Source: Psychroflexus aestuariivivens (GTDB lineage: Bacteria; Bacteroidota; Bacteroidia; Flavobacteriales; Flavobacteriaceae). From it: a stretch of 64,000 nucleotides of DNA. Below are positions 29,053-37,682 of this stretch, piece by piece; the stretch's first letter is position 1; the number at the start of each line of letters is the position of its first letter. The translations under genes and the position numbers were made by a program. The notes under the pieces were generated by a model that was not told the DNA's origin, searched no databases, and was given only the letters and a program-made list of their open reading frames with translations. Location of the stretch: contig NZ_RQVT01000048.1 of assembly GCF_004010055.1 (NCBI RefSeq), positions 31,731 to 95,730 of the forward strand. The letters are read 5' to 3'.

Positions 29053-31338
29053 TTATTGAATATTAATAAGCGTACCATCAACTACAATTCCCAAAGAATC
29101 ACCTCTCTCTAAACTAAAACTTGTTGCATCATGGTTTATTTCAGCCTTTATAATACGATTCCTAAAATTGACTTTAAATGAGTAAGAAGTCCATTCTTTT
29201 GGAATTTTTGGAGCAAAATGCAATTGGTTATTTTTCACCCTCATTCCTCCGAAACCTTCTACAATACTCATCCAAGTTCCCGCCATACTAGTGATATGGC
29301 AACCTTCTTTCACTTCTTTATTATAGTCGTCTAAATCAAGTCGAGAAGTTCTTAAATAAAATGCATATGCTTGCTCCATTCTATCCAAAAGTGCTGCTTG
29401 AATACTGTGGACACAAGGTGAAAGTGAAGATTCATGAACTGTAAAGGGTTCGTAAAAATCGAAGTGCTTTTCTATGTCTTCCTTTTTGAAATGATGTTCA
29501 AAAAAATAAAAGCCTTGCAAAGTATCTGCTTGTTTAATGTAAGGTGAACGTAAAATTCGATCCCAAGACCAATTTTGATTAATAGGTCTTTGGTTTTGAT
29601 CCAAATCGTCAACTTTCACCATTTCTTTATCTAGAAATCCATCTTGCTGAAGATAAACGCCATGTTTTTCGGAATATGGAAGATAGAGATTATCAGCTAC
29701 GTTTAGCATTGTATCAATCTCAGTATTATTCAGTTTTGTTTTTTGAATAATTCGAGCATAATCATCTTTGTAGTCTTTTTCAACTTTTTTAAGGTTTTCA
29801 ACTGCATATTCTATACACCATTTTGCAATATAGTTTGTATACCAATTGTTGTTGACATTGTTTTCGTATTCGTTAGGTCCAGTAACTCCTAAGATGACAT
29901 ATTTATTTTTTTGTTCTGAATAATTAGCCCTTTGATACCAGAATCTGGCAATTGCAATCAAAACTTCCAATCCCATTTCCGGGATGTAAGAATAATCTCC
30001 TGTATATCGGTGATAATTAAAAATAGCAAAAGCAATGGCTCCATTTCTATGAATTTCTTCAAAAGTAATTTCCCATTCGTTGTGAGATTCTTCGCCATTC
30101 ATAGTAACCATTGGATACAAGGCAGCACCATTTTTAAAGCCTAATTTTTCTGCATTTTCAATCGCTTTTTCCAAGTGATTGTAGCGATATTTCAAAAGAT
30201 TTCTAGCGACTTCCTGGTCTTTGGTTGCCATATAAAAAGGAATACAATAAGCTTCTGTATCCCAATAGGTGCTTCCTCCGTATTTTTCTCCTGTGAAACC
30301 TTTAGGTCCGATGTTAAGTCGGTGATCTGTTCCGGTGTAAGTTTGATTCAGTTGAAAAATATTGAAACGAATGCCTTGTTGAGCTTTCACGTCGCCTGCA
30401 ATTTCTATATCACTCATTTTCCAAATACTCGACCAAGCATCTTTTTGCTCTGTAAGAAGTTTTTCAAAACCAGAATCCTTGGCTGTTTTCAATATATTTT
30501 TAGCCGCATCAACCAATTTTTTTTTATCGTGATTTAGTGATGTGGTGTAACCACCAAATTTATGAATAGTAAAAGTTTGTCCCTGCTGAACAGATTTTGA
30601 ATACGATGCGGATGCTTCAAGTTCTTTTTGAGACGTTTTTGCGCTCAAATCTAATGGAGAGTTATTTAAAAATAACTCAGATTCCATATAAGTGCAAATA
30701 TGATAAAGTGTTTTTAAGGTGTGAGATTCTATGAAAGCTTGATGACCTTTAGTTTCAATATTTGTAGTTTTCCAGAATTGGTCGTCCCAATTGGTATCTT
30801 GATTTGTAATACCACTATCTATATAAGGTTGAAATGTGATTTCAGCATCTGAATTTAGTGGTGTAACATCGAATTTTATTGCGCCTAATTCTTCGTGCTC
30901 CAAACTTAAAAAACGTTTGATTTCAACTTCAATTTGAATATCATTTTGGAGGGTTGCTTTAAAACTTCTTCCTAACCAACCTTCTTTCATATTGAGTTCA
31001 CGACGAAAATTTTCAACTTTTTTGGCACTAAACAAGTCAAAAATTTCATTGTTGATTACCAAATTGATTCCAATCCAGTTAGGAGCGTTCAGAACTTTGG
31101 CAAAATACTCTGGATAGCCGTTTTTCCACCAACCGACTCGTGTTTTGTCAGGATAAAAAATACCACCGATGTAACTTCCTTGAAAACTAGATCCAGAGTA
31201 GGTTTCTTCAAAATTGGCACGCTGTCCCATTGATCCATTGCCAATACTGAACAAACTTTCTGAGGATTCAACGCGGTTGACATCAAATCCTTCTTCTATA
31301 ATAGACCACGCATCTGGAGTGATATAATCTTGATTCAT
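29053..31338 (-). CDS. GH65 maltose phosphorylase-like glycosidase
   Basis: 761 residues with no signal peptide, so cytoplasmic. GH65 features: N-terminal super-sandwich (RVESSESLFSIGNGSMGQRANFEE), the (alpha/alpha)6 barrel with KGFTGEKYGGSTYWDTEAY, ATKDQEVARNLLKYRYN, and EITFEEIHRNGAIAFAI near residue 425 carrying the general-acid glutamate; then VTGPNEYENNVNNNWYTNY and SPCVHSIQAA. GH65 phosphorylases convert maltose plus phosphate to glucose and beta-glucose-1-phosphate with inversion. The next gene is beta-phosphoglucomutase, which uses exactly that product, so maltose phosphorylase is the best assignment; trehalose or kojibiose phosphorylase are alternatives that the starch context disfavours. 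Confidence 0.9.
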   Translation of the reverse strand: MNQDYITPDAWSIIEEGFDVNRVESSESLFSIGNGSMGQRANFEETYSGSSFQGSYIGGIFYPDKTRVGWWKNGYPEYFAKVLNAPNWIGINLVINNEIFDLFSAKKVENFRRELNMKEGWLGRSFKATLQNDIQIEVEIKRFLSLEHEELGAIKFDVTPLNSDAEITFQPYIDSGITNQDTNWDDQFWKTTNIETKGHQAFIESHTLKTLYHICTYMESELFLNNSPLDLSAKTSQKELEASASYSKSVQQGQTFTIHKFGGYTTSLNHDKKKLVDAAKNILKTAKDSGFEKLLTEQKDAWSSIWKMSDIEIAGDVKAQQGIRFNIFQLNQTYTGTDHRLNIGPKGFTGEKYGGSTYWDTEAYCIPFYMATKDQEVARNLLKYRYNHLEKAIENAEKLGFKNGAALYPMVTMNGEESHNEWEITFEEIHRNGAIAFAIFNYHRYTGDYSYIPEMGLEVLIAIARFWYQRANYSEQKNKYVILGVTGPNEYENNVNNNWYTNYIAKWCIEYAVENLKKVEKDYKDDYARIIQKTKLNNTEIDTMLNVADNLYLPYSEKHGVYLQQDGFLDKEMVKVDDLDQNQRPINQNWSWDRILRSPYIKQADTLQGFYFFEHHFKKEDIEKHFDFYEPFTVHESSLSPCVHSIQAALLDRMEQAYAFYLRTSRLDLDDYNKEVKEGCHITSMAGTWMSIVEGFGGMRVKNNQLHFAPKIPKEWTSYSFKVNFRNRIIKAEINHDATSFSLERGDSLGIVVDGTLINIQ

Positions 31339-31373
31339 TTGTAAAAACTTTTAAAAATTGTAGTTTGGTTTAT

Positions 31374-32039
31374 TTAAAAAGCAATGATTTGATTTAAAAC
31401 TTGTTCATCTATTTCTGTAAAATCATTAAAATTGAAATCTGCTTCATTCAATATTGAAGCTGAACCAATACCAACACTAATCATATTGGCATTATTGGCG
31501 GCTTGTATTCCTGCTTGAGAATCTTCAAAAACAATAGCATCTTCGTGTTTTACATCCATCATATCGCAACCTTTTGTAAAAACTTCAGGATCTGGTTTGG
31601 CATTAGACACTTCATTGCCATCAACAATCACATCGAAATAATGAGTAAGATTGGTATGTTTTAATATTATTCTAGCATTTTTGCTAGCGGAACCCAAAGC
31701 GATTAGATAATTATTCGACTTGAGAAAATCCAAAACCGATTTGACTCCTGGCAGAATATCCTCTTCAGTCATTTTATCGACGTATGATAAGTATTCTTCA
31801 TTTTTAGAAGACATCAGCTTTTCAAATTGATTGTCGGAAACTGATTTGTTTCCCCATTGCAGAATTTTTTCTAGAGATTTCACTCTGGAAACACCTTTAA
31901 GTTGCTCATTTTCAGATTCTGTAAAATCTATATCTATTTTCTTAGCTAAATTTTTCCAAGCCAAGTAATGGAATTTTGCGGTATCGACAATGACACCGTC
32001 AAGGTCGAAAATAAATGCTTTTTTATTTTGTAATTTCAT
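31374..32039 (-). CDS. pgmB: Beta-phosphoglucomutase
   Basis: 221 residues, HAD superfamily subfamily I. Motif I FIFDLDGVIVDTAKFHYLAW (nucleophile and acid/base Asp, plus the His/Trp cap residues characteristic of beta-PGM), motif II IALGSASKN, motif III lysine in SNAKPDPEVF, motif IV VFEDSQAGIQAA. It converts beta-glucose-1-P to glucose-6-P through beta-glucose-1,6-bisphosphate. Its start overlaps the end of the MFS transporter gene by 17 bp, and the GH65 phosphorylase follows 35 bp downstream, so the order transporter–mutase–phosphorylase reflects one metabolic step. Confidence 0.93.
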   Translation of the reverse strand: MKLQNKKAFIFDLDGVIVDTAKFHYLAWKNLAKKIDIDFTESENEQLKGVSRVKSLEKILQWGNKSVSDNQFEKLMSSKNEEYLSYVDKMTEEDILPGVKSVLDFLKSNNYLIALGSASKNARIILKHTNLTHYFDVIVDGNEVSNAKPDPEVFTKGCDMMDVKHEDAIVFEDSQAGIQAANNANMISVGIGSASILNEADFNFNDFTEIDEQVLNQIIAF

Positions 32040-33399
32040 GAGTTTCTAGGTTTTTATCATCTTCGTCTTTAACTTTTACAACCAAAATAGCCGCTAAAAG
32101 CAAGCTAATACCAGCTGTAAGTAAAGCGAAAATAGCTTGATTGCCGTAAATATATTTTACTAAGGGACCGCCTATAATGGCATTGATTATTTGTGGGATG
32201 ACAATAAAAAAATTGAAAATCCCCATATAAACTCCCATTTTCTTGGGATTTATAGAACCTGCTAAAATAGCATAAGGCATTGCTAAAATACTTGCCCAAG
32301 CAAAACCAATACCAATCATTGACAAGATCAACCAATCTTGATTTGGCATAAAATAAATTGATACTAAACTAATTCCACCAATAGTTAATGCAAATGCATG
32401 TGTTCGTTTTCTACCAATTTTTTTAGCGATTTTTGGCAACGATAAGGCTACAAATATTGACACTAAATTGTAAATTCCAAATAATACACCAACCCAGTCT
32501 CCTGCTTCATTATAAGCAATGCTACTCGAGTCTGAAGGTGGTAAATTATAAAAATGTTGAGCAATTGCAGGAGTTGTAAATACCCACATTCCAAATAAGC
32601 CGAACCAAGAGAAAAATTGTACCCAACTCAACTGTTTCATAGTTTCGGGCATTTTGGCAAAATCTGAAAAAATATCTTTCAGTTTGGATTCTTTTTCTTC
32701 AATTTGAATTTGATTGATTTTTTTAGCCTTTTCAGATTCAATTGCCTTCATTTCTTCAGGAGAATACTCTTCCGTTGTAAAAACGGTAACCAAAATAGAA
32801 CCAATAAGAATAATTGCACCAATTATAAAAGAAAACACTAAATGATCGGGTACAGAACCTTCGGGAGCTTTATTTGAAATCCCGAAATAATTACTTAAAA
32901 TATATGGTAAAAAAGAACCGATTACAGCTCCTAAACCAATAATTACTGTTTGAATACTAAATCCTAAAGTCCTTTGGTCAGAACGGAGGTTGTCTGCAAC
33001 CAAAGCACGGAAAGGCTCCATTGCAATATTGAAAGATGCATCCATAATCATCAACATACCTGCTCCGACCCAGAGAGCTGGCAAAAACGCAATGAAAATA
33101 TCAGCTTGCGGCATCAATACCAATCCGATAGAAGCCAATAATGCACCAACTAAAAAATAGGGTCTACGCCTGCCGAGTTTCGTCCAGGTTTTGTCGCTAT
33201 AATGACCAACAATTGGCTGGACAATTAAGCCCATTAAAGGTGCAATAATCCAAAACCAAGAAAGCTGATGCACATCTGCACCAAAATTTTGAAGAATACG
33301 GCTTGCATTTGCATTTTGCAACGCAAAACCCATTTGGATACCAAGAAATCCGAAACTAAGATTCCAGATTTCAATAATTCCTAATCTACGCTTTTGCAT
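32023..33399 (-). CDS. MFS sugar transporter (SLC45/GPH-like, probable maltose permease)
   Basis: 458 residues with twelve hydrophobic segments. N-terminal FGFLGIQMGFALQNANASRIL and the loop 2-3 signature GHYSDKTWTKLGRRRPYFLVG resemble sucrose/maltose symporters of the SLC45-type. A charged central loop (about 205-245, rich in Lys/Glu) divides the two six-helix bundles, and a second KIGRKRTHAFALTIGG signature follows. Probably a cation-coupled inner-membrane carrier for maltose or short maltodextrins. It is the first gene of the - strand operon; its upstream region holds a -7 like element, a hairpin, and the shared 18-mer described separately. Confidence 0.85.
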   Translation of the reverse strand: MQKRRLGIIEIWNLSFGFLGIQMGFALQNANASRILQNFGADVHQLSWFWIIAPLMGLIVQPIVGHYSDKTWTKLGRRRPYFLVGALLASIGLVLMPQADIFIAFLPALWVGAGMLMIMDASFNIAMEPFRALVADNLRSDQRTLGFSIQTVIIGLGAVIGSFLPYILSNYFGISNKAPEGSVPDHLVFSFIIGAIILIGSILVTVFTTEEYSPEEMKAIESEKAKKINQIQIEEKESKLKDIFSDFAKMPETMKQLSWVQFFSWFGLFGMWVFTTPAIAQHFYNLPPSDSSSIAYNEAGDWVGVLFGIYNLVSIFVALSLPKIAKKIGRKRTHAFALTIGGISLVSIYFMPNQDWLILSMIGIGFAWASILAMPYAILAGSINPKKMGVYMGIFNFFIVIPQIINAIIGGPLVKYIYGNQAIFALLTAGISLLLAAILVVKVKDEDDKNLETHEITK

Positions 33400-33424
33400 A
33401 TCGTTTTATTTAAATTAAAACGAT
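33400..33424 (-). promoter_or_regulatory. Near-perfect palindrome ATCGTTTT…AAAACGAT before the MFS start codon
   Basis: A 25-bp near-palindrome with perfect 8-bp arms (33400-33407, 33417-33424) directly adjoining the ATG at 33399. Its arms equal the core of the inverted repeat in front of pfkA. It covers the ribosome-entry region, so a protein bound here, or RNA folding here, would influence transporter-operon expression. Confidence 0.45.
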
Positions 33425-33458
33425 AAGCTTTATTTAATTAGAAGCAACAAAGCTTATC
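33422..33458 (-). terminator. Hairpin GATAAGCTTT…AAAGCTTATC between lacI and the transporter gene
   Basis: Perfect 10-bp arms (33422-33431 and 33449-33458). On the - strand the downstream side reads GTTTTAATTT, so it can act as a weak terminator for lacI or, if the operon promoter lies at 33496-33503, as an attenuator in the transporter leader. On the + strand it is followed by six T, so it may also block antisense transcription. Confidence 0.55.
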
Positions 33459-33464
33459 TTTTTT

Positions 33465-33482
33465 GGAAGTAAAAGCATAACT
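33465..33482. repeat. Shared 18-mer, copy 1 (transporter side)
   Basis: GGAAGTAAAAGCATAACT on the + strand, upstream of the - strand transporter operon and just beside the putative operon start point. Copy 2 lies at 34718-34735 in front of susC with one base changed. The two copies flank lacI, each leading into one arm of the starch locus. Confidence 0.6.
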
Positions 33483-33495
33483 TTGTTTATGTTGA

Positions 33496-33503
33496 CAAAT
33501 ATA
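33496..33503 (-). promoter_or_regulatory. Candidate -7 element TATATTTG for the maltodextrin operon
   Basis: Exact match to the Bacteroidetes -7 consensus TAnnTTTG on the - strand, about 97 bp upstream of the transporter ATG. A TTG at the right distance is not present (the -33 position reads TTA), so this is a partial promoter match in the 122-bp gap after lacI. Confidence 0.4.
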
Positions 33504-33521
33504 TTTAAATTTTTGAAAGGA

Positions 33522-34565
33522 TTAAAATTTTGTAGTTTCTCTTGAAATAATTTCTGTTTTTACGATACTCGTTATGTAGTTTTCCTCATCATCACTCACA
33601 CTCTCTAATCTATCAATAAGTAGCTTTGCCGCTTCTTCTCCCATTTCAAAACCATGTTGACTAATTGTGGTCAATGGAGGAAATGCGTGTTTGGAAAGTA
33701 CGCCATCTGTAAACCCTATAATTTGTAAATCTTCCGGAATTCTTAAGCCTTTTTGACGAGCCACTTTCATAGCTGTAATAGCATAAAGTTCGTTGACAGC
33801 AAAAACCCCGTCAATGTCATTGTTATTAATATATTCTGAAATTTGAACTTCTAAAAATTCTAGATTATCATCTGAGTTGAATTTATCGTCTATCTTCAAT
33901 ATTAGATTTTCATCAACGGTAAAATTATTTTCTGTTAAAGCATTTTTATAGCCTTCTGTTCTTAATCGACCAACACTAACATAATCTTTGGTACTTATTA
34001 TTCCAATTTTCTGACATTTATTTTCTATCAGTTTTTGTACTGCTTTTTTAGAAGTTTCAATATCATCCACAATCACTTTATCGCACTCTATCTCGTCAAT
34101 AACACGATCGAACATTACAATAGGAATACCTTGGTCTATAGTTTCAGACAGATGGTGATAATCTTTGAATGAAAGTGTTTCCTTAGCTACAGAAATAATA
34201 AATCCATCTATGCTTCCATTGGCAAGCATTTCTAGGTTAATAACTTCTTTTTTAAAAGATTCATTGGATAAACCCACAATAACATTGTAACCTTTGTCGT
34301 TGGCAAAATTTTCGATTCCAGAAATGACTGTTGTAAAAAAGTGATGAACAATTTCAGGAATTATAACACCTAAAGTTTTCGTCTTTTTATTCTTTAGACT
34401 TAATGCAATATTATTTGGTCTGTAATTATACAGTTTAGCAAAAGCTTTAACTTTTTGTTTAGTTTCATCACTAATCTCTTTACTGTCTCTAAGCGCTTTT
34501 GAAACAGTTGAAACTGAAACATCAAGTTCTTTGGCGATGACTTTTAAGGTAGGTTTTTGTTTCAT
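33522..34565 (-). CDS. LacI family transcriptional regulator of the starch locus
   Basis: 347 residues. N-terminal LacI helix-turn-helix TLKVIAKELDVSVSTVSKAL (residues about 5-25) with hinge YNYRPNNIALSLKNKKTKTLG; the rest is a periplasmic-binding-protein-like sensor (VIIPEIVHHFFTTVISGIE, IVMFDRVIDEIECDKVIVDD, GFTDGVLSKHAFPPLTTISQHG). It lies between the divergent susC and the - strand operon. Local control by a maltodextrin or maltose-type effector is inferred from context; the Bacteroides Sus system instead uses membrane SusR, so this is the flavobacterial alternative. A 14-bp imperfect palindrome with a central CG in the divergent gap (34655-34668) is a plausible operator. Confidence 0.9.
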   Translation of the reverse strand: MKQKPTLKVIAKELDVSVSTVSKALRDSKEISDETKQKVKAFAKLYNYRPNNIALSLKNKKTKTLGVIIPEIVHHFFTTVISGIENFANDKGYNVIVGLSNESFKKEVINLEMLANGSIDGFIISVAKETLSFKDYHHLSETIDQGIPIVMFDRVIDEIECDKVIVDDIETSKKAVQKLIENKCQKIGIISTKDYVSVGRLRTEGYKNALTENNFTVDENLILKIDDKFNSDDNLEFLEVQISEYINNNDIDGVFAVNELYAITAMKVARQKGLRIPEDLQIIGFTDGVLSKHAFPPLTTISQHGFEMGEEAAKLLIDRLESVSDDEENYITSIVKTEIISRETTKF

Positions 34566-34654
34566 TGATAAAAATTAGCAGTATTTAATGCCCAAATTAA
34601 TCAAAATGTATAGAAAAGCTATGAAAAATTGCAAAAAATAAAAAGTTATCAACA

Positions 34655-34668
34655 CGAAAACGTTGTCG
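34655..34668. promoter_or_regulatory. Candidate LacI-type operator
   Basis: CGAAAACGTTGTCG is symmetric at 12 of 14 positions around a central CG, the usual LacI-family operator shape. It sits in the 196-bp divergent region, 87 bp from the lacI start and 94 bp from the susC start. Assignment to the adjacent regulator is inference. Confidence 0.5.
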
Positions 34669-34717
34669 CTGCAATGTTTTTAATGCTATTGAAAATAGTT
34701 TATATAATTTTAACATC

Positions 34718-34735
34718 GGAAGTAAAAGTATAACT
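34718..34735. repeat. Shared 18-mer, copy 2 (susC side)
   Basis: GGAAGTAAAAGTATAACT, 26 bp before the susC ATG. It matches copy 1 at 33465-33482 in 17 of 18 positions. Relative to the adjacent transcripts the two copies are in opposite orientation. Confidence 0.6.
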
Positions 34736-34761
34736 CATTAATAACACAAAATTAATTACGT

Positions 34762-37671
34762 ATGCAAACATTAAAACTACTAGGTCTGTTGCTTTTGCTA
34801 ATACCTATTAGTGTCTTTTCTCAAACTACTGTAAATGGAACAGTGACAGACAACAATGGTATGCCAATACCTGGCGTAAACATTATTGTAGAAGACACTA
34901 CAATTGGCACAACAACCGATTTTGACGGAAATTACTCAATCGTTTTAGAAAAGGGCCAAACATTGGTTTTTTCTTATGTTGGGTACAAAAAACAAAGAGT
35001 CAAATTTAGTGGAGAAAACACTAAAATAGACATTAAAATGGTTGAAGACGCTAAAGCCCTCGAGGAAGTCGTTGTTGTTGGGTATGGTGACCAAACCGTA
35101 AAATCTGTAACAGGATCGGTTGTTGCTGTTACTGAAAAAGATTTCACAAAGGGAAACATTATTACTTCCGAAAGCTTGATTCAAGGTCGAGTTCCAGGGG
35201 TTTCCATCACAAAAGGAGGTGGACCTGGTTCTGGGTCAGAAATCAGAATTAGAGGTGGCGCGTCTTTCAATGCAAACAATTCACCTTTAATTGTTTTAGA
35301 TGGATTGCCGTTGAATAACACAACTCCAGCGGGAACAAGATCTATTCTATCTTCAATTAACCCTAGTGATATTGAGTCCTTTTCGATATTAAAAGATGCT
35401 TCAGCTTCTGCTATATATGGTAACAGAGGTGCAAACGGTGTCATCATCATTAATACCAAAAAAGGAAGAGAAAAACTAGAAATCACTTTAGATGTTCAAA
35501 GAAGTGTAACCAAAATCAACAATACTGTAGATGTTTTCACCGCTGATGAGTTTAGGAATTTTATCGGAGAAAATTTCCCAGACCGAGTTGGAGAATTGGG
35601 AAATGCCAATACTAATTGGCAAGATGAAATTTATCAAGATGCGATATCATCTGATATCAATTTTTCTGCAAGAGGCCAATTATTGGATTTCTTGCCAGCC
35701 CGATTATCTTTAAACAGATCTGATCAAGAGGGTTTAAGAAAAACATCGAATTTTGATAGAACGACCGCTTCATTATCTCTTAATCCAAGATTTTTTGACA
35801 ATCATCTGAAAGTTGATATGAATGCAAATTACAGTTTAGAACAAAACAGATTTGCACCAGGCGTGGAAGGAAGTGCTATTGCTTTTGACCCGACCAGACC
35901 AGTTAGAGATCCTAATTCTCCTTATGGTGGTTATTTTGAATTTCTAGATGACAATGGTTCTGCAGCTTCAAATGTCCCTAGAAACCCAGTTGCTGAACTT
36001 ATGCAAACTCGAAATGTGAGTGAAGCCAATCGTTTTTATGGAAATTTTAAAGTTGATTATAAATTTCACTTTTTGCCAGAATTGAGATTCGTTGCTAACT
36101 TAGGTTTAGACAGAACTGAAAGTGAAGGTTCATTAAGTAGACCAAGAAATAGTGCTTTGGGGGTGAATGCAGAGCAAGGAGAATTTATCGGTAATTTTTC
36201 TAGATATGAAAGCACATTAAGTAACCAAACATTGGATACTTATTTCGTTTACAATAATAGTTTTGATAAATTAAATTACGAGGTAACTGCTGGGTATTCG
36301 TATCAAATTTTAGAAAGAGAAGATTTCACTACCAATGAAACTTTAGACCCGAATGCTCAAGAACCAAGAACAACAGTTCAAGACGACATTGTTTTGTTAG
36401 CTTATTTCACAAGAGCAAATATAAATTACAATGAAAAATATTATTTGAGTGGATCATTACGTCGCGATGGGACTTCCAGATTTTCTGAAGACAATAGATT
36501 TGGAACATTTTATTCTGTTTCTGGAGCCTGGTCAATAAGCGATGAAGACTTTTTGAGTGAAAGCTATACACTTAGCAACCTAAAATTAAGAGCTGGTTAT
36601 GGTTTAACAGGACAGCAAGATTTTAACGCTACTTCAGACTATTTAGCACGCTACCAGCTAGGTTTGTCCAATCAACAGTATTATTTTGGACAACCTATTA
36701 CCCCAACACAACCGCTTTATACAAACCCAGACATTAAATGGGAGGAAATCAGCGAAATCAATTTAGGTTTGGATTTTGGATTATTCAATAATAAAATCTC
36801 AGGTTCGATAGATGTTTTTGAGAGAACTGCTAGTGATTTAATTTCTTTTGTTCCTGTTCCAGATGGCGCAAACTTCTCTAACCAAGGTTTTCAAAATATT
36901 GGAGAGTTTGTCACTAAAGGTGCTGAATTCAATATAAATTATAACTTATCTAATGATAATTTCAACTGGGATTTAAATTATAATGTTGCAGCATTCGATA
37001 GAGAAATCACAAAATTAGCATACGGACAAGATATTTTAGTTGGTGGTATTTCCGGAGGAACTGGTAGTACAATTCAAGTTCAACGACAAGGCGAATGGCC
37101 AAGTTCATTCTTTACTTACAAGCAATTGTATGATCAAGCTGGTAATCCAATAGAAGGTGCTTATGCAGACCTTAATGGTGATGGAAACATAGACGTGGCA
37201 GATAGATATGTCTCTGGAAACGGTCAAGCTGATGTTTTGATGGGCTTTCAATCGACAATTAACTATAAGAATTTTGATTTTTCTTTCAATTTGAGAGCTA
37301 GTTTTGGAAATGATATTTATAATAATGTATTATCACAGCGAGCACAAATAAATGCAGCTTATATCAATGTGCCAACCAACATCCCAACGCAAGTTTTAGA
37401 ATCGAATTTTTTCAGTACACCTGATGTGCTATTGTCAGATTATTACGTAGAAGATGCTTCATTCCTAAGAATGGATAACATCACAGCGGGTTATACTATT
37501 GATGATTTCAATAGAAAATCTACAAGTCTTAGATTTTGGATGGGAGTTCAGAATGCTTTTGTGGTGACAGATTATTCAGGAATAGATCCAGAAATCAATA
37601 GTATAGGAATTGATAATACAATTTACCCAAGAGGAAGAACTTACTTATTGGGTGTTAATTATAAATTTTAA
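34762..37671 (+). CDS. susC: SusC-like TonB-dependent outer membrane transporter
   Basis: 969 residues. Signal peptide LLGLLLLLIPISVFSQ; carboxypeptidase-like regulatory domain (VNGTVTDNNGMPIPGVNIIV… DFDGNYSI, residues about 22-100); SusC motif EEVVVVGYGDQTVKSVTGSV; TonB plug (about 115-225, with RIRGGASFNANNSPLIVLDG and KDASASAIYGNRGANGVIII); then the 22-strand barrel to the end. Together with SusD it imports maltodextrins across the outer membrane using TonB energy. First gene of the + strand arm, 11 bp before susD. Substrate is inferred from the flanking amylases and maltose phosphorylase. Confidence 0.96.
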   Translation: MQTLKLLGLLLLLIPISVFSQTTVNGTVTDNNGMPIPGVNIIVEDTTIGTTTDFDGNYSIVLEKGQTLVFSYVGYKKQRVKFSGENTKIDIKMVEDAKALEEVVVVGYGDQTVKSVTGSVVAVTEKDFTKGNIITSESLIQGRVPGVSITKGGGPGSGSEIRIRGGASFNANNSPLIVLDGLPLNNTTPAGTRSILSSINPSDIESFSILKDASASAIYGNRGANGVIIINTKKGREKLEITLDVQRSVTKINNTVDVFTADEFRNFIGENFPDRVGELGNANTNWQDEIYQDAISSDINFSARGQLLDFLPARLSLNRSDQEGLRKTSNFDRTTASLSLNPRFFDNHLKVDMNANYSLEQNRFAPGVEGSAIAFDPTRPVRDPNSPYGGYFEFLDDNGSAASNVPRNPVAELMQTRNVSEANRFYGNFKVDYKFHFLPELRFVANLGLDRTESEGSLSRPRNSALGVNAEQGEFIGNFSRYESTLSNQTLDTYFVYNNSFDKLNYEVTAGYSYQILEREDFTTNETLDPNAQEPRTTVQDDIVLLAYFTRANINYNEKYYLSGSLRRDGTSRFSEDNRFGTFYSVSGAWSISDEDFLSESYTLSNLKLRAGYGLTGQQDFNATSDYLARYQLGLSNQQYYFGQPITPTQPLYTNPDIKWEEISEINLGLDFGLFNNKISGSIDVFERTASDLISFVPVPDGANFSNQGFQNIGEFVTKGAEFNINYNLSNDNFNWDLNYNVAAFDREITKLAYGQDILVGGISGGTGSTIQVQRQGEWPSSFFTYKQLYDQAGNPIEGAYADLNGDGNIDVADRYVSGNGQADVLMGFQSTINYKNFDFSFNLRASFGNDIYNNVLSQRAQINAAYINVPTNIPTQVLESNFFSTPDVLLSDYYVEDASFLRMDNITAGYTIDDFNRKSTSLRFWMGVQNAFVVTDYSGIDPEINSIGIDNTIYPRGRTYLLGVNYKF

Positions 37672-37682
37672 TACATAAAAAC

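Noticed and set aside
35181..35486. Antisense open frames inside susC and other long genes
   Set aside because: They mirror codon structure of the real gene and show no family motifs, start context or room for promoters.
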